The notes under the pieces were generated by a model. That model saw only the letters and a list, made by a program, of their open reading frames with translations. It ran no database searches and was not told the origin of the DNA. Positions 24,227 to 35,882 of a stretch of 64,000 nt of DNA are shown piece after piece. A program made the position numbers and the translations under genes. Numbering within the stretch: position 1 is the first letter of the stretch; every line of letters begins with the position of its first letter. This stretch comes from Mytilinidion resinicola (Eukaryota; Ascomycota; Dothideomycetes; Mytilinidiales; Mytilinidiaceae), in contig NW_022985450.1 in assembly GCF_010093595.1 (NCBI RefSeq), forward strand, positions 45,083 to 109,082. Direction: 5' to 3'.

Positions 24227-25279
24227 TCACCCTTCACCCTCTTCCCCATCCCCATCATCCCCGTCTCCCTTCCTCCAATAACACCACAGCCCCTCCAAAC
24301 TCCCCAACCCCCCCTTCACCTCGAACTTCGGCACCACCGCTCCCTCTCTCCCCCTCAACCACTCCCTCGCCACCTCATTCGCTTCCTCCAAATACCCCTC
24401 CCCATCCCCATCCCCACCCCCATGCGTCAACGCCGTCATATCCCCCCGTATCAAATTCCCAATATACAACCTTGGATCGGTGCCGGGGAGAATAACAAGA
24501 TTCAGAATCCGCCAATCCACAAACGGAACATAGAGGAACGAGCCGCGCGTGAGGTGAGATTTCGCGGTTGAGGACTTGACGGCGATGCCGAGCGTTTCGA
24601 GGAAGTGGTGGTCGAGGGGGGTGTAGAGGGGGTCTTGCGCAAACAGCTTAGTCTCCCCCGTCTTCTTAACTAAAAAAAGGATGTTAGTTGGGGGTTTTGG
24701 GCAGCCGATAGTTGGTGGGGGTAAGGAGATGTAAATACCCAGCTCCACCACATCCACAAACAGCACCAGCTGCCACAGCGCCCTGGCCCTGTTCTCCCAG
24801 TCTAAGCTGAAGCTCCCCGTCCCGAAGGCCACCGCGGATGTGATGCCCCACCCCGCATCCCCGTCCCCTTCGCCCTCTCCGCGTGCGTTGGCTAGGAGTT
24901 TCAGCAGCGCGGCGCGGCATTCGCACGCCCGCCACACGCGCTGCAGCTTCGCGAACTCCGCGGCGAGGTTTGCGACGGCCAGGCCCTCGACGACGCGCTG
25001 GGTGTTGAAGGTGCCCGGCCCGTTTGGTAGGGTCCGCGCCATGACGCTATCGTTGTACTCCCGCGGGGTGATTGCCCCGAGGCGCAGTTGCGCGAATGCG
25101 GTGGCTATATCTGCGTCGTTTCGGCGGGGTTGCGGATGCGAGGGGTCCTTGCGGCGCGCTGTCCCAGCTCTAGAGCTTGGGGACTTGTGGCTGTGCGAGT
25201 TGGGGCTTGGACTCGGCGATTTGTGGGTTATAACGCTCCACCCGTCGTCGAGCTCGACTTGGACGCGTTTGGAGGGCAT
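24227..25279 (-). CDS. SRR1-like domain protein
   Basis: Minus-strand exons 25279-24739 and 24669-24227 give 327 residues. The start chosen is MPSKRVQVELDDGW because 'x-DDGW-x-VI' is the usual N-terminus in fungal members. The same frame is open upstream to an ATG at 25537, giving a possible 86-residue extension. Signatures: GTGSFSL, then after the intron LFAQDPLYTPLDHHFLETLG, FLYVPFVDWRIL and YIGN, all typical of the SRR1 (sensitivity to red light reduced) domain. Plant and yeast members affect circadian/light signalling or heme metabolism; the fungal role is unclear. The 69-base intron (GTATTT...TTTTTTTAG) is a multiple of three without stops, so intron retention would still give a full protein. 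Confidence 0.8.
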   Translation of the reverse strand: MPSKRVQVELDDGWSVITHKSPSPSPNSHSHKSPSSRAGTARRKDPSHPQPRRNDADIATAFAQLRLGAITPREYNDSVMARTLPNGPGTFNTQRVVEGLAVANLAAEFAKLQRVWRACECRAALLKLLANARGEGEGDGDAGWGITSAVAFGTGSFSLDWENRARALWQLVLFVDVVELGIYISLPPPTIGCPKPPTNILFLVKKTGETKLFAQDPLYTPLDHHFLETLGIAVKSSTAKSHLTRGSFLYVPFVDWRILNLVILPGTDPRLYIGNLIRGDMTALTHGGGDGDGEGYLEEANEVAREWLRGREGAVVPKFEVKGGLGSLEGLWCYWRKGDGDDGDGEEGEG

Positions 25280-25965
25280 TGGTGGTAGGCTTGGGCCATC
25301 CGGGTCTTTGCGGTGGGGATTGGGAGGAGAGGGTTCTCTGGGATCGATGTTTGGGAAAATCGTGAGGTTGGGCTGGGTTGGAGTTTGTATACTAGCAGTG
25401 TTAGTGTTGCATGTGGGGAGTATTTTGGAGGGGTCGGGTCGGATGGGAAATTTGAGGATCGCGAACTTCAAATTTCGCCCCTCCCCTCCACGGGAACGGG
25501 ACGATGAAACCATGCACGTGTTTGCGGCACCCTGCATATCTTGATCTTGTTTCGAAACATCTCTTTACTTTGATCTCACATTCAAATCGGTCATCTCGGT
25601 TCTAGTTACAATCCACACGGTAACTAACATGAACAGCGCAGGAGCTCGACGGCTCGCTGCTGGTATTATAGGGACGCTATCAGCTATCATCATCCGGTCT
25701 TTCCACCTGAAAGCAGAAAGAAGCAAGCCGCACGACATGGACTCCCCAGCGCCGTGCTATATACAAGTAGCGCTGTGAATGCGGAATCGTCACCCTTTCT
25801 TCCACTGTGGCTAAACCCCGAATGCGGAACCAGAAACCCACAGATCAAACGCCCGGCCCCCCGTAGATACGCCAAATGCTATACAGAACCTCCGCAGACC
25901 AAACCCGCAAATGGATATCTCTTTCTTCGATCTCTCTTAAATGTTTAAAATGGCGAAAGGCGAGT
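25280..25965. other. Intergenic
   Basis: 686 bases between the start of the SRR1-like gene and the 3' end of the BIM1-like gene. It should contain the SRR1-like promoter; nothing else is recognised. Confidence 0.5.
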
Positions 25966-26819
25966 TTATAACCATACCCATGCCGCGAGCGAAAGCAGCG
26001 ACGGCGCAAGAACGGACGCGTACGTGTTTAGCCGCACAGATGCAGAGCCCGCGGAAACAAGGGCTGAGGTAAAGACGTTGTTGAAGGTGATCTTATCGTT
26101 TGCCCCGGAGGAGTTGAAGCAGTTCTGGGGCGTGACTTCTTCGACATCCTTGGGGTCGGCGAAGGTGATGTCGACGCACTGCCTTACAATTAACATCTTT
26201 CCATCGTCTACATTTAGTCGAAAAGATCGGTTGTACTCACGTTGTAAAGCGACGCTCCGTGCTGCGCGGCCTCAATAACTTGAATCGTCGCATTGTCGCC
26301 AATAGCCGGCGTAAAATTCGCGGGCAAAGGCACCTGCGGCAGGCAGATTGTGCCCGGGTATTCAAGATTCGAGGGGCCGACGATTTGGAAAACGGGCAGC
26401 ATGGTGTGCGACATGTTCAGCGGCTCGTTGCCGTAGCCCATGTTGAGGTAGATGAGGGCCAGTGAGTGGCCGGGGAACCAGCCGGGCTGGATGGCAATGG
26501 CGCCGCCGCCGACGGGCCATTTGGTGCGGTTGCGGGAGGTGGGCATGCCGCCGCCTGGAGGATGTCATTAGCAGCTGAGGTGGTTCGAGGTGTGCGGAGT
26601 GTGCTCACATGGATACATCCATTGCATGCCGTAGGGAAAGCCAAGGGTGCCATTGGTGTAGGTTATGCCCAGCGAGCCCGGAATGATGTTAACGCTGCCC
26701 GGCTCGGTGCCGTTGGTGTGGATGTTGTCGCCTCTCCAGCCGGGATAGGTGATGACTGTGTGGGCGCTGGCGATGGCACAAGTGGCCGCGAGGACGACGA
26801 TGGATCTTAGGGACAACAT
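25966..26819 (-). CDS. Secreted GPI-anchored BIM1/X325-type copper-binding protein
   Basis: Minus-strand exons 26819-26609, 26554-26241 and 26178-25966 give 245 residues. A signal peptide (MLSLRSIVVLAATCAIASA) is followed at once by His-Thr-Val, so the mature protein starts with His, as required for the histidine brace. HTVITYPGWRGDN, FPYGMQWMYPCGG, WPVGGG and PGTICLPQVPLP match the X325 (LPMO-like) family, founded by copper acquisition factor Bim1. A hydrophobic C-terminus after small residues (SAGSASV) suggests a GPI signal. Such proteins bind Cu(II) at the cell surface and aid copper uptake rather than cutting polysaccharide. Intron 1 has an ideal GCTAAT branch. Confidence 0.9.
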
Positions 26820-28132
26820 GGTGGTGGTTCGGTTGCTATGACTGCTATTCCAAGCTCTTTCTTCACGGGATCCGGGGCGGTAGATGGGGTTCTTCAGGAC
26901 ATGCAGTGGACTCGACGACGAGCGGAACAGGGCGGGGGCTTCTGGCACTTATGGGAGGGCAGCGTTCTCGTGCACCCCAGCCAGCTGTGCGCCTTTTCCG
27001 CCTGCGGGTGGCAGCGAATGGCGGCGCTCGTGCGCCCAGCAGGGCGGCATCTTGACCGGCCAGCACGCAGGAGCCGTAGGAGTTGGGCGTGCAGCGAATT
27101 GGCCGCCAGACAGCATATTGATAGCGCAGGGATGGCGAACGGGACGACGGCCACTCACAGCGGCAACACTCTCCAGCTCTGATGGTGGCGCGGGAGATCT
27201 AGCCGGAAGCACGCAGGACAGTCGTCGGGCCGGGGACTTGTGCAGGTCGACGCCCTGGGGGTGTCGCCGATGATTTGCTGGCCATGTGACGGCTCTGCAG
27301 GCGTCGGCCAGGGGTGCGCCGGATCCTCTCCACCACAGCCCTCTAAGCGCCGACTGATATGGCCGTCTCCACGCTGTGCAGCACACTCTCAAGCGCGCGA
27401 CTCTGAGTGGTGATGTGATGAACACGTTCGCATCACGCCGCAGCGCAGCGGAGCTTGCCAACGGTGGTCGCAAAAGAGGCCGCCCGCCCACTCGGGACCC
27501 TCCGCTGCCTTCCAGACGCGCGCAACAGCGTCCTGATGTGACCGACAGGTGATACAGAGTGACTGAGGACGGCGGGCGTGCAGAGCGGGGGAAAGCCTCA
27601 GCCTTATTGCGTAGAACTTCGAAGCGGGACGTGAAAGGGGGTGCGAGTTGCATCGTTGTCTGGTGTTGAGGTTTGATGCTTCCAAGCTTCATTCGGGACT
27701 TCGCGGTATTGGACCGATGCGATGTGATGAACGTTTGGAGTGTAGCGAAAGCGAGGCGAGACTCCAGACAATACCGCCGACGACTCGATAGACCAAAGGA
27801 AATATTGATCGTTACCTGTCAAGTCGCATAAAGGAGTCATGGCACGGTGGTGTTGAGGTGGTGGCCGAATTAAGGTGTCGTTAGCAGATAGTCCAGACCC
27901 ATGGATGGCCAGCGGCCAACGTGACGCCGTTATTGGCTATCTTCAGTCAATCCACGACTTCTCCTTTATGCGCTCTTCAGAGATCAATGAGAATCATCAT
28001 CACCAGCAGAAAAGTTATAGTAGACAGTTCGGTGTACATTATTCAATCCCTCCTATCCAAAGCGCCGACGCTGAATGAAGTAAATAATACAATGCACCAT
28101 CATCGACGCCAGTAGCCCATCCCAGCACACCC
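26820..28132. other. Intergenic, GC-rich; BIM1-like promoter side
   Basis: About 1.3 kb. The left part should hold the promoter of the BIM1-like gene. A 247-codon minus-strand frame (27692-26949) is R/A/P/S-rich with no domain and looks like a chance open frame in GC-rich DNA. Confidence 0.5.
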
Positions 28133-30835
28133 TTAGACCATCCCAGCCATCTTTTCCACCCGATTCTGCGCACTATCCAACATCGCCTTCTCCTGCTCAA
28201 GCATCCTGTGAATAGTCTCAACTTTCTGTTTCCGGAAATCTGACGACACCATCACGTGTCCATTCCCATTGAGCCCAGCATCCGTTTGCGAAGTTTCGGC
28301 ATCCTTGGCTTCATCCAGTACTTGCTTCTTGATCCGCCTGACTTCCTCTATGCGTGCGAACGTCAAAGGCTCATCGCTACCCTGTTGCTGCTGCTGCTCG
28401 TTGACGGCTCGAGTCATCTTCTCGACCTCTTCGATCCACATCTGCTCCTTCTCAGTGAGCTGCCGCGTATTGGTCTGGGCCAGCTTGGTCCGGATGCGGT
28501 CATGTTGAGCCATTAGGGCGGCCTGACGTGACTTTACTTCCTCGAGTCGATTCTCAATCTGCTTCTTTCCGACCGCCCGGTCCTCATTAGCGTCATCCTC
28601 GAACGTGTCATCGTCAGCTCCGATAGTCTTGTCGATCTGGTCCGCTAGTTGCGCAGCTCTTAAGATCTGAGCCTTGAACTCGAGCTTGAGGCGCTCGCAC
28701 CGGCTGAAGAGATCGGATGCAGCAAGACCCAATTGGTTGGTTTCGTGACTTAGGATACGGTGTGCGTTGGTCATGATTTCGAGCGTAGCTGCTGACAGCC
28801 TGACCTCCTGTCCCAATGAAGACTTGTACCGGGCTGGCACCTTCTGATCCATGAAAGAGGTGAGTTGTGTGTTGTGGTAGAAGACTGCAGGTGCCTGGTA
28901 GATAGGTCGCAAAGGAAGATCCGGAATATCCAATTCTTCGCTGGCGGCACTACCCCTGAAAGGCTGGCTACCTCTCCGAGAATCAAGCGTTGCTGCAAGC
29001 GGCTGTCCGTGAACTGCTGTGAGGACAAAATGTCCGAGGTCTGCGACGTCGTATGCTACGCACGAGGCGATTCCGCGCGTCGCGTCTGGTTGTTGTTTTT
29101 CCGGGATGGGGAAAATCTTCTCTGCGGCCGACTGAGCAAGGTTGAGGAACCCGTTCAGTCGGAACTCGGCGCCCTCGATCTGCGCTCCGCTCAGCTCCCT
29201 CTCCAGATCTGGTACCCACGACAACATGGACAGGTGATACACTCCACTCTCGTCCGTCACGAATAGCGCAAAGTCTGTGCTGTCATCGATCGTGAACGTC
29301 GGGTGTGAGGAGAGTGGGCGTGCCTGCGATGAACTTGGAAGCAGGTGTACAGTCTCAACGACTAGCAACGTGTGTTCCTCGTCGCCTTCTTTTAGTGCAG
29401 CTTCTGGGTCCTGTGGGGTTGTTAGCGTCTGCAAAGAGTTGACTGAAAGATAAAACCCACCTCGCGCGAAGGTAGCCACTGTCCTTCAACCCCCTCGAGA
29501 TCCAAACACACATGTACATCACAGTTGCTCGAAAGCAAACAAACAACGGATGCTGAGAGTCCCTCTGGGCTCCCATCATCATCGAAGCTGTCTAGATTGC
29601 TCAGGCCAAAGACTAGAATATCCGAGATTTCAAAATCCTTGGTGTCGTCCAAGTCGGGAGTCAGCTGGAAAGGTCCCTGGAGCTTTGGCAATATGGGTGT
29701 GCTCTCTGGTCGACTGTAGATCTCTGTGACATCGTCCAAATGATCATTTTCAACCACTGGCTCCTGGTCTAGGATATCCAGTAGCCAAGAGAATTGGGCC
29801 TGGGATATCCGCTGCTCGTTCGTGTTGGACTCTTCTTCGCTAAACGCGTTTTGAGATTCGATTGCGGTTGTCAGGTGCTGTAGAAGTGTAGACGTTCCAG
29901 GTGACTTAGTCACTTGCCATTTGCTGGGCAGAAGAGGGCACAAAGCGTAGACGTCTCCCTCTCTCATAGCCACCCAAAGGGTCATTGGAGACCACCCATT
30001 GATGCCTTCTTGTTCGAGCGAGCCTCCAAAACACGCTGAAGCCACTTCCCACTCGTAGGCGTCGGGAGAGAAGCCCTTGCTATGTGTGTAGCCCGACACG
30101 CTCACATCATCCTCAGTACTCGTCGCGTCGATAAGTTTCGTCAAATCCACCGCCACGGTAGGTTCACTGAACGAGTATCGATTGGTGCGATTCAGCTCCC
30201 ATAGCCGCACCACCGCGTCGGTTGTGATTGTGACCAGACATCGCCCACGGTGACCGAGAGGGTGCCAGAGGACTGAAGCTATTGGGGATTGTTCTAGGAC
30301 GTGGGCGGTTGGACCCAGTTGGAAGGTCTTCAGCTTTAGTGGGCTGGTGTCCTCGGTGCCGAGATGTGAGGAGTTTGGTAGAACTGCAATGTGGATGGTA
30401 TGCGACGTAGCGATGGCCATGAACTCGCCCTCTGGTGAAATGACCAGCTGTTTGATCGCTCCATGGACTCCAACTCTCAGGACCTGGAAGCTATGATCAG
30501 TGCTTTGCCCATTGTCTTACAACAAACAGACTTACCCTATGTAAGACTTCATCTTGAACAGTACTCCTGCTCTGTCGCGATTGCGAATGTCCAAGTCTAT
30601 TTGATTGCTCCTCGCTCTTCTCTTGTAGGAGGACCAGGTCGGACCACCGAATCTCGTTGCCCACAGCCACAAACACCTCTGTACCCCGCGTGGCTATTGT
30701 CTTATTTGGTCCGGAGTAATCCTGCGCAGCTTTGTAGCCGTTCGTAGCTTTGGAGGAGGCTTTTGGTGCGAACAAGTTAAACCCTGGTGAAGGCCTGGAC
30801 AACCACGGCGGCGTGTAGCTGATGACTTTGGGCAT
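28133..30835 (-). CDS. NUP82: Nucleoporin NUP82
   Basis: Minus-strand exons 30835-30536, 30483-29461 and 29410-28133 encode 866 residues, all joined in phase 0. It begins MPKVISYTPPWLSRPSPGF, the conserved N-terminus. Residues ~1-480 form a beta-propeller with blades such as IKQLVISPEGEFMAIAT, IASVLWHPLG and VTITTDAVVRLWEL. The C-terminal ~180 residues are coiled coil (RIEEVRRIKKQVLDEA). This is the cytoplasmic-side nuclear pore subunit that pairs with Nup159 and Nsp1 in mRNA export. Both introns have good sites (GTAAGT...CTTCCAG and GTGGGT...GCTAACAACCCCACAG). It is divergent from CBC2, a functional neighbour in mRNA metabolism. Confidence 0.93.
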
Positions 30836-31242
30836 CTTCGCGGGACGCGGGAGATGGAACTAATGAGCGACAATATAGTAGGAGGTATGGCGGAGGGAGC
30901 CAGTGGTGGGCGATGTAGTGGGAAGCTTTGCGCGGGGAGGGAGACGACATGAATGAACTGTAAATATGCACCTTGAAGTCGCGGTTGCCCAAGCTCGGGC
31001 CACTTCCAGCAATTCGGGAAAGAGAGACGCGACAGGCCGCATCCACGTCCGTCTGCGTTCACCTCACGACACTTTGCGCCTTTGCTTGCTGCTGCTTCAC
31101 TGCTTCCTCTGGACACTGACGACCCGCGGAACACCCAGTGGCTCTAATAACCCCACCCATATTCTACATGCGCTTCTCGAGCTAGAAGCAGCCTCACGTC
31201 GCGCATCCTACTTTCACCAACTCTGAACGAACTGCACGAATC
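30836..31242. promoter_or_regulatory. Shared promoter of NUP82 and CBC2
   Basis: A 407-base spacer between divergent start codons. It must serve both genes; no defined element is identified. Confidence 0.5.
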
Positions 31243-31954
31243 ATGGCTCCTACCACCCGGAATACCGTCGATCGTATGGACAAGCCGAGCTCATACGCCG
31301 CCAGCAAGGTAAGAAGAGCTACCTGTCATCCGGCCCGATGCGCGACCCTTCGAAGTGAGGATGACTTCCTAAGACTATAGCTAATCAGTCACAGAACAAG
31401 CGGCGCAAGTACAATCGAGACGGCGACGATGGAGACCGGTACCAGCGGGAGCGAACACCAGAATTCGAGGATAAGCTGAGGGATGCTACCACGCTCTATG
31501 TTGGAAACTTGTGAGCTCGCAACCTAACACCCTGGCATCGCGGCCGCTGAACGATCACAGGTCCTTCTACACTACCGAAGAGCAGGTCCATGAGCTCTTC
31601 TCAAAGTGCGTTCTCCACTACCCTCCCCGAAAGCCTTCCCTCTAATGTGTGGATCCCAGGTGCGGCGAAATCAAGCGTCTGGTCATGGGCCTTGATCGAT
31701 TCAAGAAAACACCATGCGGATTCTGCTTCGTGGAATACTACAGTCATGAGGATGCGTTGGACTGCATGAAATACATCGGTGGCACCAAGTTGGATGAGCG
31801 GGTCATCCGTACAGACTTGGATGAGGGCTTTTCGGAAGGTCGACAATATGGGCGTGGCAAGTCTGGCGGTCAGGTTCGCGATGAATACCGCGATGAATAT
31901 GATCCTGGGCGAGGTGGGTATGGGAGGGCGCTGGCTGAGGATCTGGAGGAGTAG
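31243..31954 (+). CDS. CBC2: Nuclear cap-binding protein subunit 2 (CBP20)
   Basis: Four exons (31243-31308, 31395-31510, 31561-31605, 31660-31954) give 173 residues. One RRM spans ~44-122, with RNP2 TLYVGNLSFYTTEE and RNP1 [16 protein letters not shown], followed by [23 protein letters not shown], the CBP20 C-terminal hallmark. An R/G/Y/D-rich tail ends the protein. With CBP80 it forms the complex that binds the m7G cap of nascent RNA polymerase II transcripts. Introns are 50-86 bases and occur early, as is usual for this gene. Confidence 0.96.
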
Positions 31955-32461
31955 GGAGGTTGGGCGTGGCTGTGTGGTAAGAATCTTTCTTCCAACCTTG
32001 TCATCAGCTCGAAATTAATTTTGATGCAATAGTACATCAGACTTTTCCAGGAAGTCTTTGGACCATACTCAGATCCTATCCGATTCAAGCCATCTGCATT
32101 CAAAAAGGTAGTGGTAGGATACCCTCTGTATAACACAGGTAGGAAGTACGGCGTTTTTGGGAAAACTTCTATATTTTGGTTCCTCAAGGGCCTCGAATGC
32201 ATCCTATAAAGCCTTCTAAGGTCTCCGACCCGGTAATGCTTGCTATGCAAAGTCTGAAGCTGTCTACCAGAATCGAAGAATCGGACTATCAAACCCCCTT
32301 CAATTGTATAGGTATCATCCCTCTAACCTTTTAGCTTCCACGTTCGAACTTGCAGACACGGCCTTCTGAGATAGCCCAGGAACTCTACCAATTGTTCAAG
32401 ATGACGAGCCTCCATCTTGTTCAGCTCTTTGAAAGTGCATTGAAGCACCCATAGTAAGCGT
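31955..32461. other. Intergenic between convergent genes
   Basis: 507 bases holding the 3' flanks of CBC2 and the PLP-synthase glutaminase gene. No gene is seen. Confidence 0.55.
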
Positions 32462-33381
32462 CTACGACACTTTTGATGCTTGCTGTTTCCGTCGATCCAA
32501 CGCGTTCACAACCTGCTCCAGCCACCACACATGGATCCGCGAGTCTCCAGTAAGTTCAGGATGGAAGCTAGTTCCAAAGACGTTCCCCTGTCGAACGGCG
32601 ATGATATCTCCTTCTCCCGCGGCACGTGCCGTCTTCTCATCGTCTTTAATCGCAGTCGCATCACCCGGTAGCCTCGCCAACACCTCTACTTCAGCTTTGA
32701 CTTCCTTTTTTGCAAGCTCATCAGCCGGCCGCTTCGAAGGCGCAACGACAGTTTCCTCCCTCTCCGCCTCTCCTGCCTGGATCCCTTCCACGTGGGGCAA
32801 TATCTTCTCTACTACCGGCGCGCGGATGAAGACGCTTCTGAACGGTCTGCTAGCTTCGCTCCCTGACACTGCAACAGAGTCTTTCAGAAATAGCAAATCG
32901 ATATTCGCTTGGAAACTTTCCACCTGTCGTCCGAAATGGTTGCGGTTCACTCTAACATCTAGTCCGCCGATCAACTCTTGGCCACCTTTCTTGGTACGAT
33001 TCGCAGACTCTGCAAGCAGAATCAGGCCGGCGCAGGTGCCCCATGTTGGCTTGCGGATAACCCTGCGGCGTATTAATTGGGCTCATACACTCGATTTGAT
33101 ATCAAAATGGTGAGGGTGACTAACTTGACAAACTCGCGCAGCGGCTCCAGCATCCCCGAGCGCGCGGCTACGAGCGAGATCGTCGTGCTCTCCCCTCCGG
33201 GTATAATCAGCGCATCACACCTTCTCAGCTCCTCTGGTGTTCTGATCTCTAGAAACTCGAACTGCGTTTCTGAGTCATGTGCTTTGAGCGCAATCGCCGC
33301 ATGGCGAAGCAGCTGGACATGCTCGCTGAACGCGCCCTGCAGCGCGAGAACGCCGACGGTAATCTTTCGCGCGCTGGGCAT
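32462..33381 (-). CDS. pdx2: PLP synthase glutaminase subunit (PdxT/Pdx2/SNO)
   Basis: Minus-strand exons 33381-33125 and 33062-32462 give 285 residues. The start MPSARKITVGVLALQGAFSEH is the conserved N-terminus. The oxyanion strand IIPGGESTT, the nucleophile Cys in GTCAG and the His-Glu pair in SFHPELT are all present, so the class-I glutaminase triad is intact. An acidic/basic insert of ~45 residues (~195-240) before the last motif makes it longer than bacterial PdxT, as in other fungi. The subunit feeds ammonia from glutamine to Pdx1/SNZ for vitamin B6 synthesis. It is divergent from the PPTase gene, 274 bases away. Confidence 0.93.
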
Positions 33382-33655
33382 GCTGTGGGACTGTATCACG
33401 GGCGACAATAAATGAGGAGGAATTCGGTGACCGAAAAAAAAAGTAATTGCTGCAGGTCGGAATAAACTGACGGGTTGGCGACGGATGGAGGCTTATCGAT
33501 AAGCCAGCCCATTCCCGAAATAGATTCCCGCGTGCTCGCATCTCCGATCGGCGAAGATCGAAGTCAGATCCAACATCCCCACCTCCACCGACCTCACGAA
33601 ACGAACTTCTCCAGCTCCTCCTGAGGCCCCAGGCATCGGGAAAGTAGAGACCAAT
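33382..33655. promoter_or_regulatory. Shared promoter of pdx2 and PPTase genes
   Basis: A 274-base spacer between divergent start codons, with a poly-A run (33435-33441) that may act as a nucleosome-excluding element. Co-regulation of the two cofactor-related genes is inference. Confidence 0.5.
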
Positions 33656-34740
33656 ATGATGGGCGAGCCAGCACTCACCTGCTGGCTCCTAGACACGCGC
33701 AGCCTCTGGCCCGGCGAGCGCATCGAAGACTCCGTCCGTGATCTCACTCCCGCCCGCTCCCAGCTCCAATTGCACACCTAACTAACCTCACGCGCCCCGC
33801 GATCCAGGCTGCCGACGCCCTCCGCCTCGTCAGTCCCGAAGAACACGCCCACATCACGCGCAAATACCACATGGCCGACGCGCGCATGTCGCTCGCGTCC
33901 GCCCTCCTCAAGCGCCTCTTCGTGCACCTCTCCCTCCGCATCCCGTGGGCCGAGATCCGCTACGCGCGCAAAGGCGACCCCAAGCACGGCAAGCCGTGCG
34001 CCATCCTGCCGGACGGCTCGCGCGCGCCGCTCGAGTTCAACATCTCGCACCAGGCGGGCCTGGTCAGCCTGATCGGGTGCAAGCGCGGCGACGTGGAGCT
34101 GGGGACGGACATTGTGTGCGTGAACGAGCGCAACGATTACCGGGTGATTGACGAGGAGGGGTTTGAGGGGTGGGTGGATATGTACGCTGAGATCTTTGGC
34201 GAGGAGGAGAGCTGGGATATGAAGTATACGGTTGACTCGTTTAAGCTGCTGGATGGGACGGTGGTCACGGCGGCGGATATTGGGCGCGGGGATCGGTGTT
34301 GTGCGCGGGGGAGGGAGTTGAGGGCGATGTTGGACACCGGGGAGGAGGTGGTGTTCTCGAGTGATTTGCTGATTGAGGCGAAGTTGAGAAGGTTTTATAC
34401 GTTTTGGTGCTATAAGGAGGCGTTTATTAAGTTGTCCGGGGAGGCGTTGTTGGCGAAGTGGTTGAAGGAGTTGGAGTTCAGGAATGTAAGGAGTCCGGCG
34501 CCGGGGACGGTGGCGAGGTGCTCGACGCATGGCACGTGGGGGGAAAGGGTGGGTGATGTGGAGGTGTGGATGCATAGGAAGAGGTTGGGGGATGTGAAGA
34601 TGGAAATCCAGGCGTTTGAGGAGGAGTTTATGGTGGCTGTGGCCATTCAGCCGGCGAGCAAGTTGCCGGAGGGGGGGTTTCCGGGGTTTGTGGGGTTGGA
34701 TCTTCAGAGGGATATCTTGGAGGTTGCGAGGAGTTCTTAG
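33656..34740 (+). CDS. 4'-phosphopantetheinyl transferase (NpgA/CfwA/Lys5 type)
   Basis: Exons 33656-33733 and 33808-34740 encode 336 residues (a second ATG sits at 33659). LTCWLLDTRSLWPG is the typical N-terminus. Core motifs: KYHMADARMSLASALLKR, EFNISHQAGLV, GTDIVCVNERND and FYTFWCYKEAFIKLSGEAL, which hold the Mg-binding Asp/Glu residues and the WxxKEA motif of Sfp-type PPTases. The enzyme loads phosphopantetheine onto polyketide synthases, NRPSs and alpha-aminoadipate reductase. The intron donor GTCCGT is unusual but is the only phase-compatible choice; the branch CTAACTAAC and acceptor ATCCAG are good. Confidence 0.92.
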
Positions 34741-35882
34741 GGGAGGTGGCTTATTACGACTGGAACGGCATATGAGCGTATGGTAAGCTATCTTCGAAAC
34801 TCGATAACATATTTCGGCGTCGAAGGGAAGAGGTTTAAGGGAGATACATGAAGCTGAAAAACCAATGCGAGAAAAGGATATCAACACCTGTATAACGGTT
34901 GTAACTCGTATTTTGACGAGATCAGTAATGGAAACACTTCAACATATCATCGCGATCGAGGACATCAAATTGTCTACAATGGTCTGCGACTGTTCTAGGT
35001 GCTTGGAGGGATATATGAACATCAACCGTATTATGTCATCTATGAAGTCGGCCCCAATTGTGCTTACTGTGGACGGACTGACTATGTCAGTCAGAATAAA
35101 TACACACATCGAGACTTATATACATCATACATCAGATTCTCCCAACTTCCTCAAACATGCCGCTTTCGGGCCAGTTTGTTAATACTGCCCCTGACCTAGC
35201 TATTATAACCATCAAGGATCTTACATAAGACCAAAATCAGCAAGTTTCCGTGAAAGATTTAAAACTAGCTGCCACATGGAGTTAGACAGGTATTAGAAGG
35301 GTCCTCATGCAGAGCTCACCCTGTAGCTCCACTTCAGCAACGCATGATGTCCCGATTGGATACAAATATTAAAAAGACTGGTGATTCATGAATTTGGCAT
35401 CATGGAAAAGGCCTGTCAAGAAGCTTTTACTCAGTTCCCCGGCATCCCTCGGCGACACCAGCGATGACGAGTGGCTGCCAGTGGCTGGTGCGTGATCGAT
35501 GACGGACGGGGCGTTTCTTGATAGGGAGGGCTAAACCTTGGTGGAATTCATCGCGCCGCGCTCCAAGTCGCAGACCCTGATGGCGCTTCTTCCTGTTGTT
35601 TTCCTTTGCTCCGTCCACACATCCTCGCCTCGTTGCGATTCCTCCAACTTCATTGTCTCGTCTCCGGCCTCATCGTGGCTCTGAATACCTGTCGACATCC
35701 CTGGCCGTGCTGCAGCTGTCAGCCTGTCGCTCTCTCGCGTCGGAGTTGTGCCCGCTCCTCCAGCGCATCCGCTCCACATACATGACATCAGCTGTCGCTC
35801 GACCCTGACAGCTTCATCTTTTTCACTCTCTGCGATTTCGTCGGTCATGTTCATTGCGCCGTTTCAGAGTCCATAGTCTGTC
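34741..35882. other. Intergenic, promoter side of the 1499-residue gene
   Basis: About 1.1 kb. The right half is CT-rich and likely promoter and leader of the downstream gene. No supported gene. Confidence 0.5.

Noticed and set aside
24840..25544. 234-codon plus-strand frame
   Set aside because: It is antisense to the well-supported SRR1-like gene and mirrors its low-stop composition.
26949..27692. 247-codon minus-strand frame upstream of the BIM1-like gene
   Set aside because: R/A/P-rich without motifs; several equally long frames overlap it on both strands.
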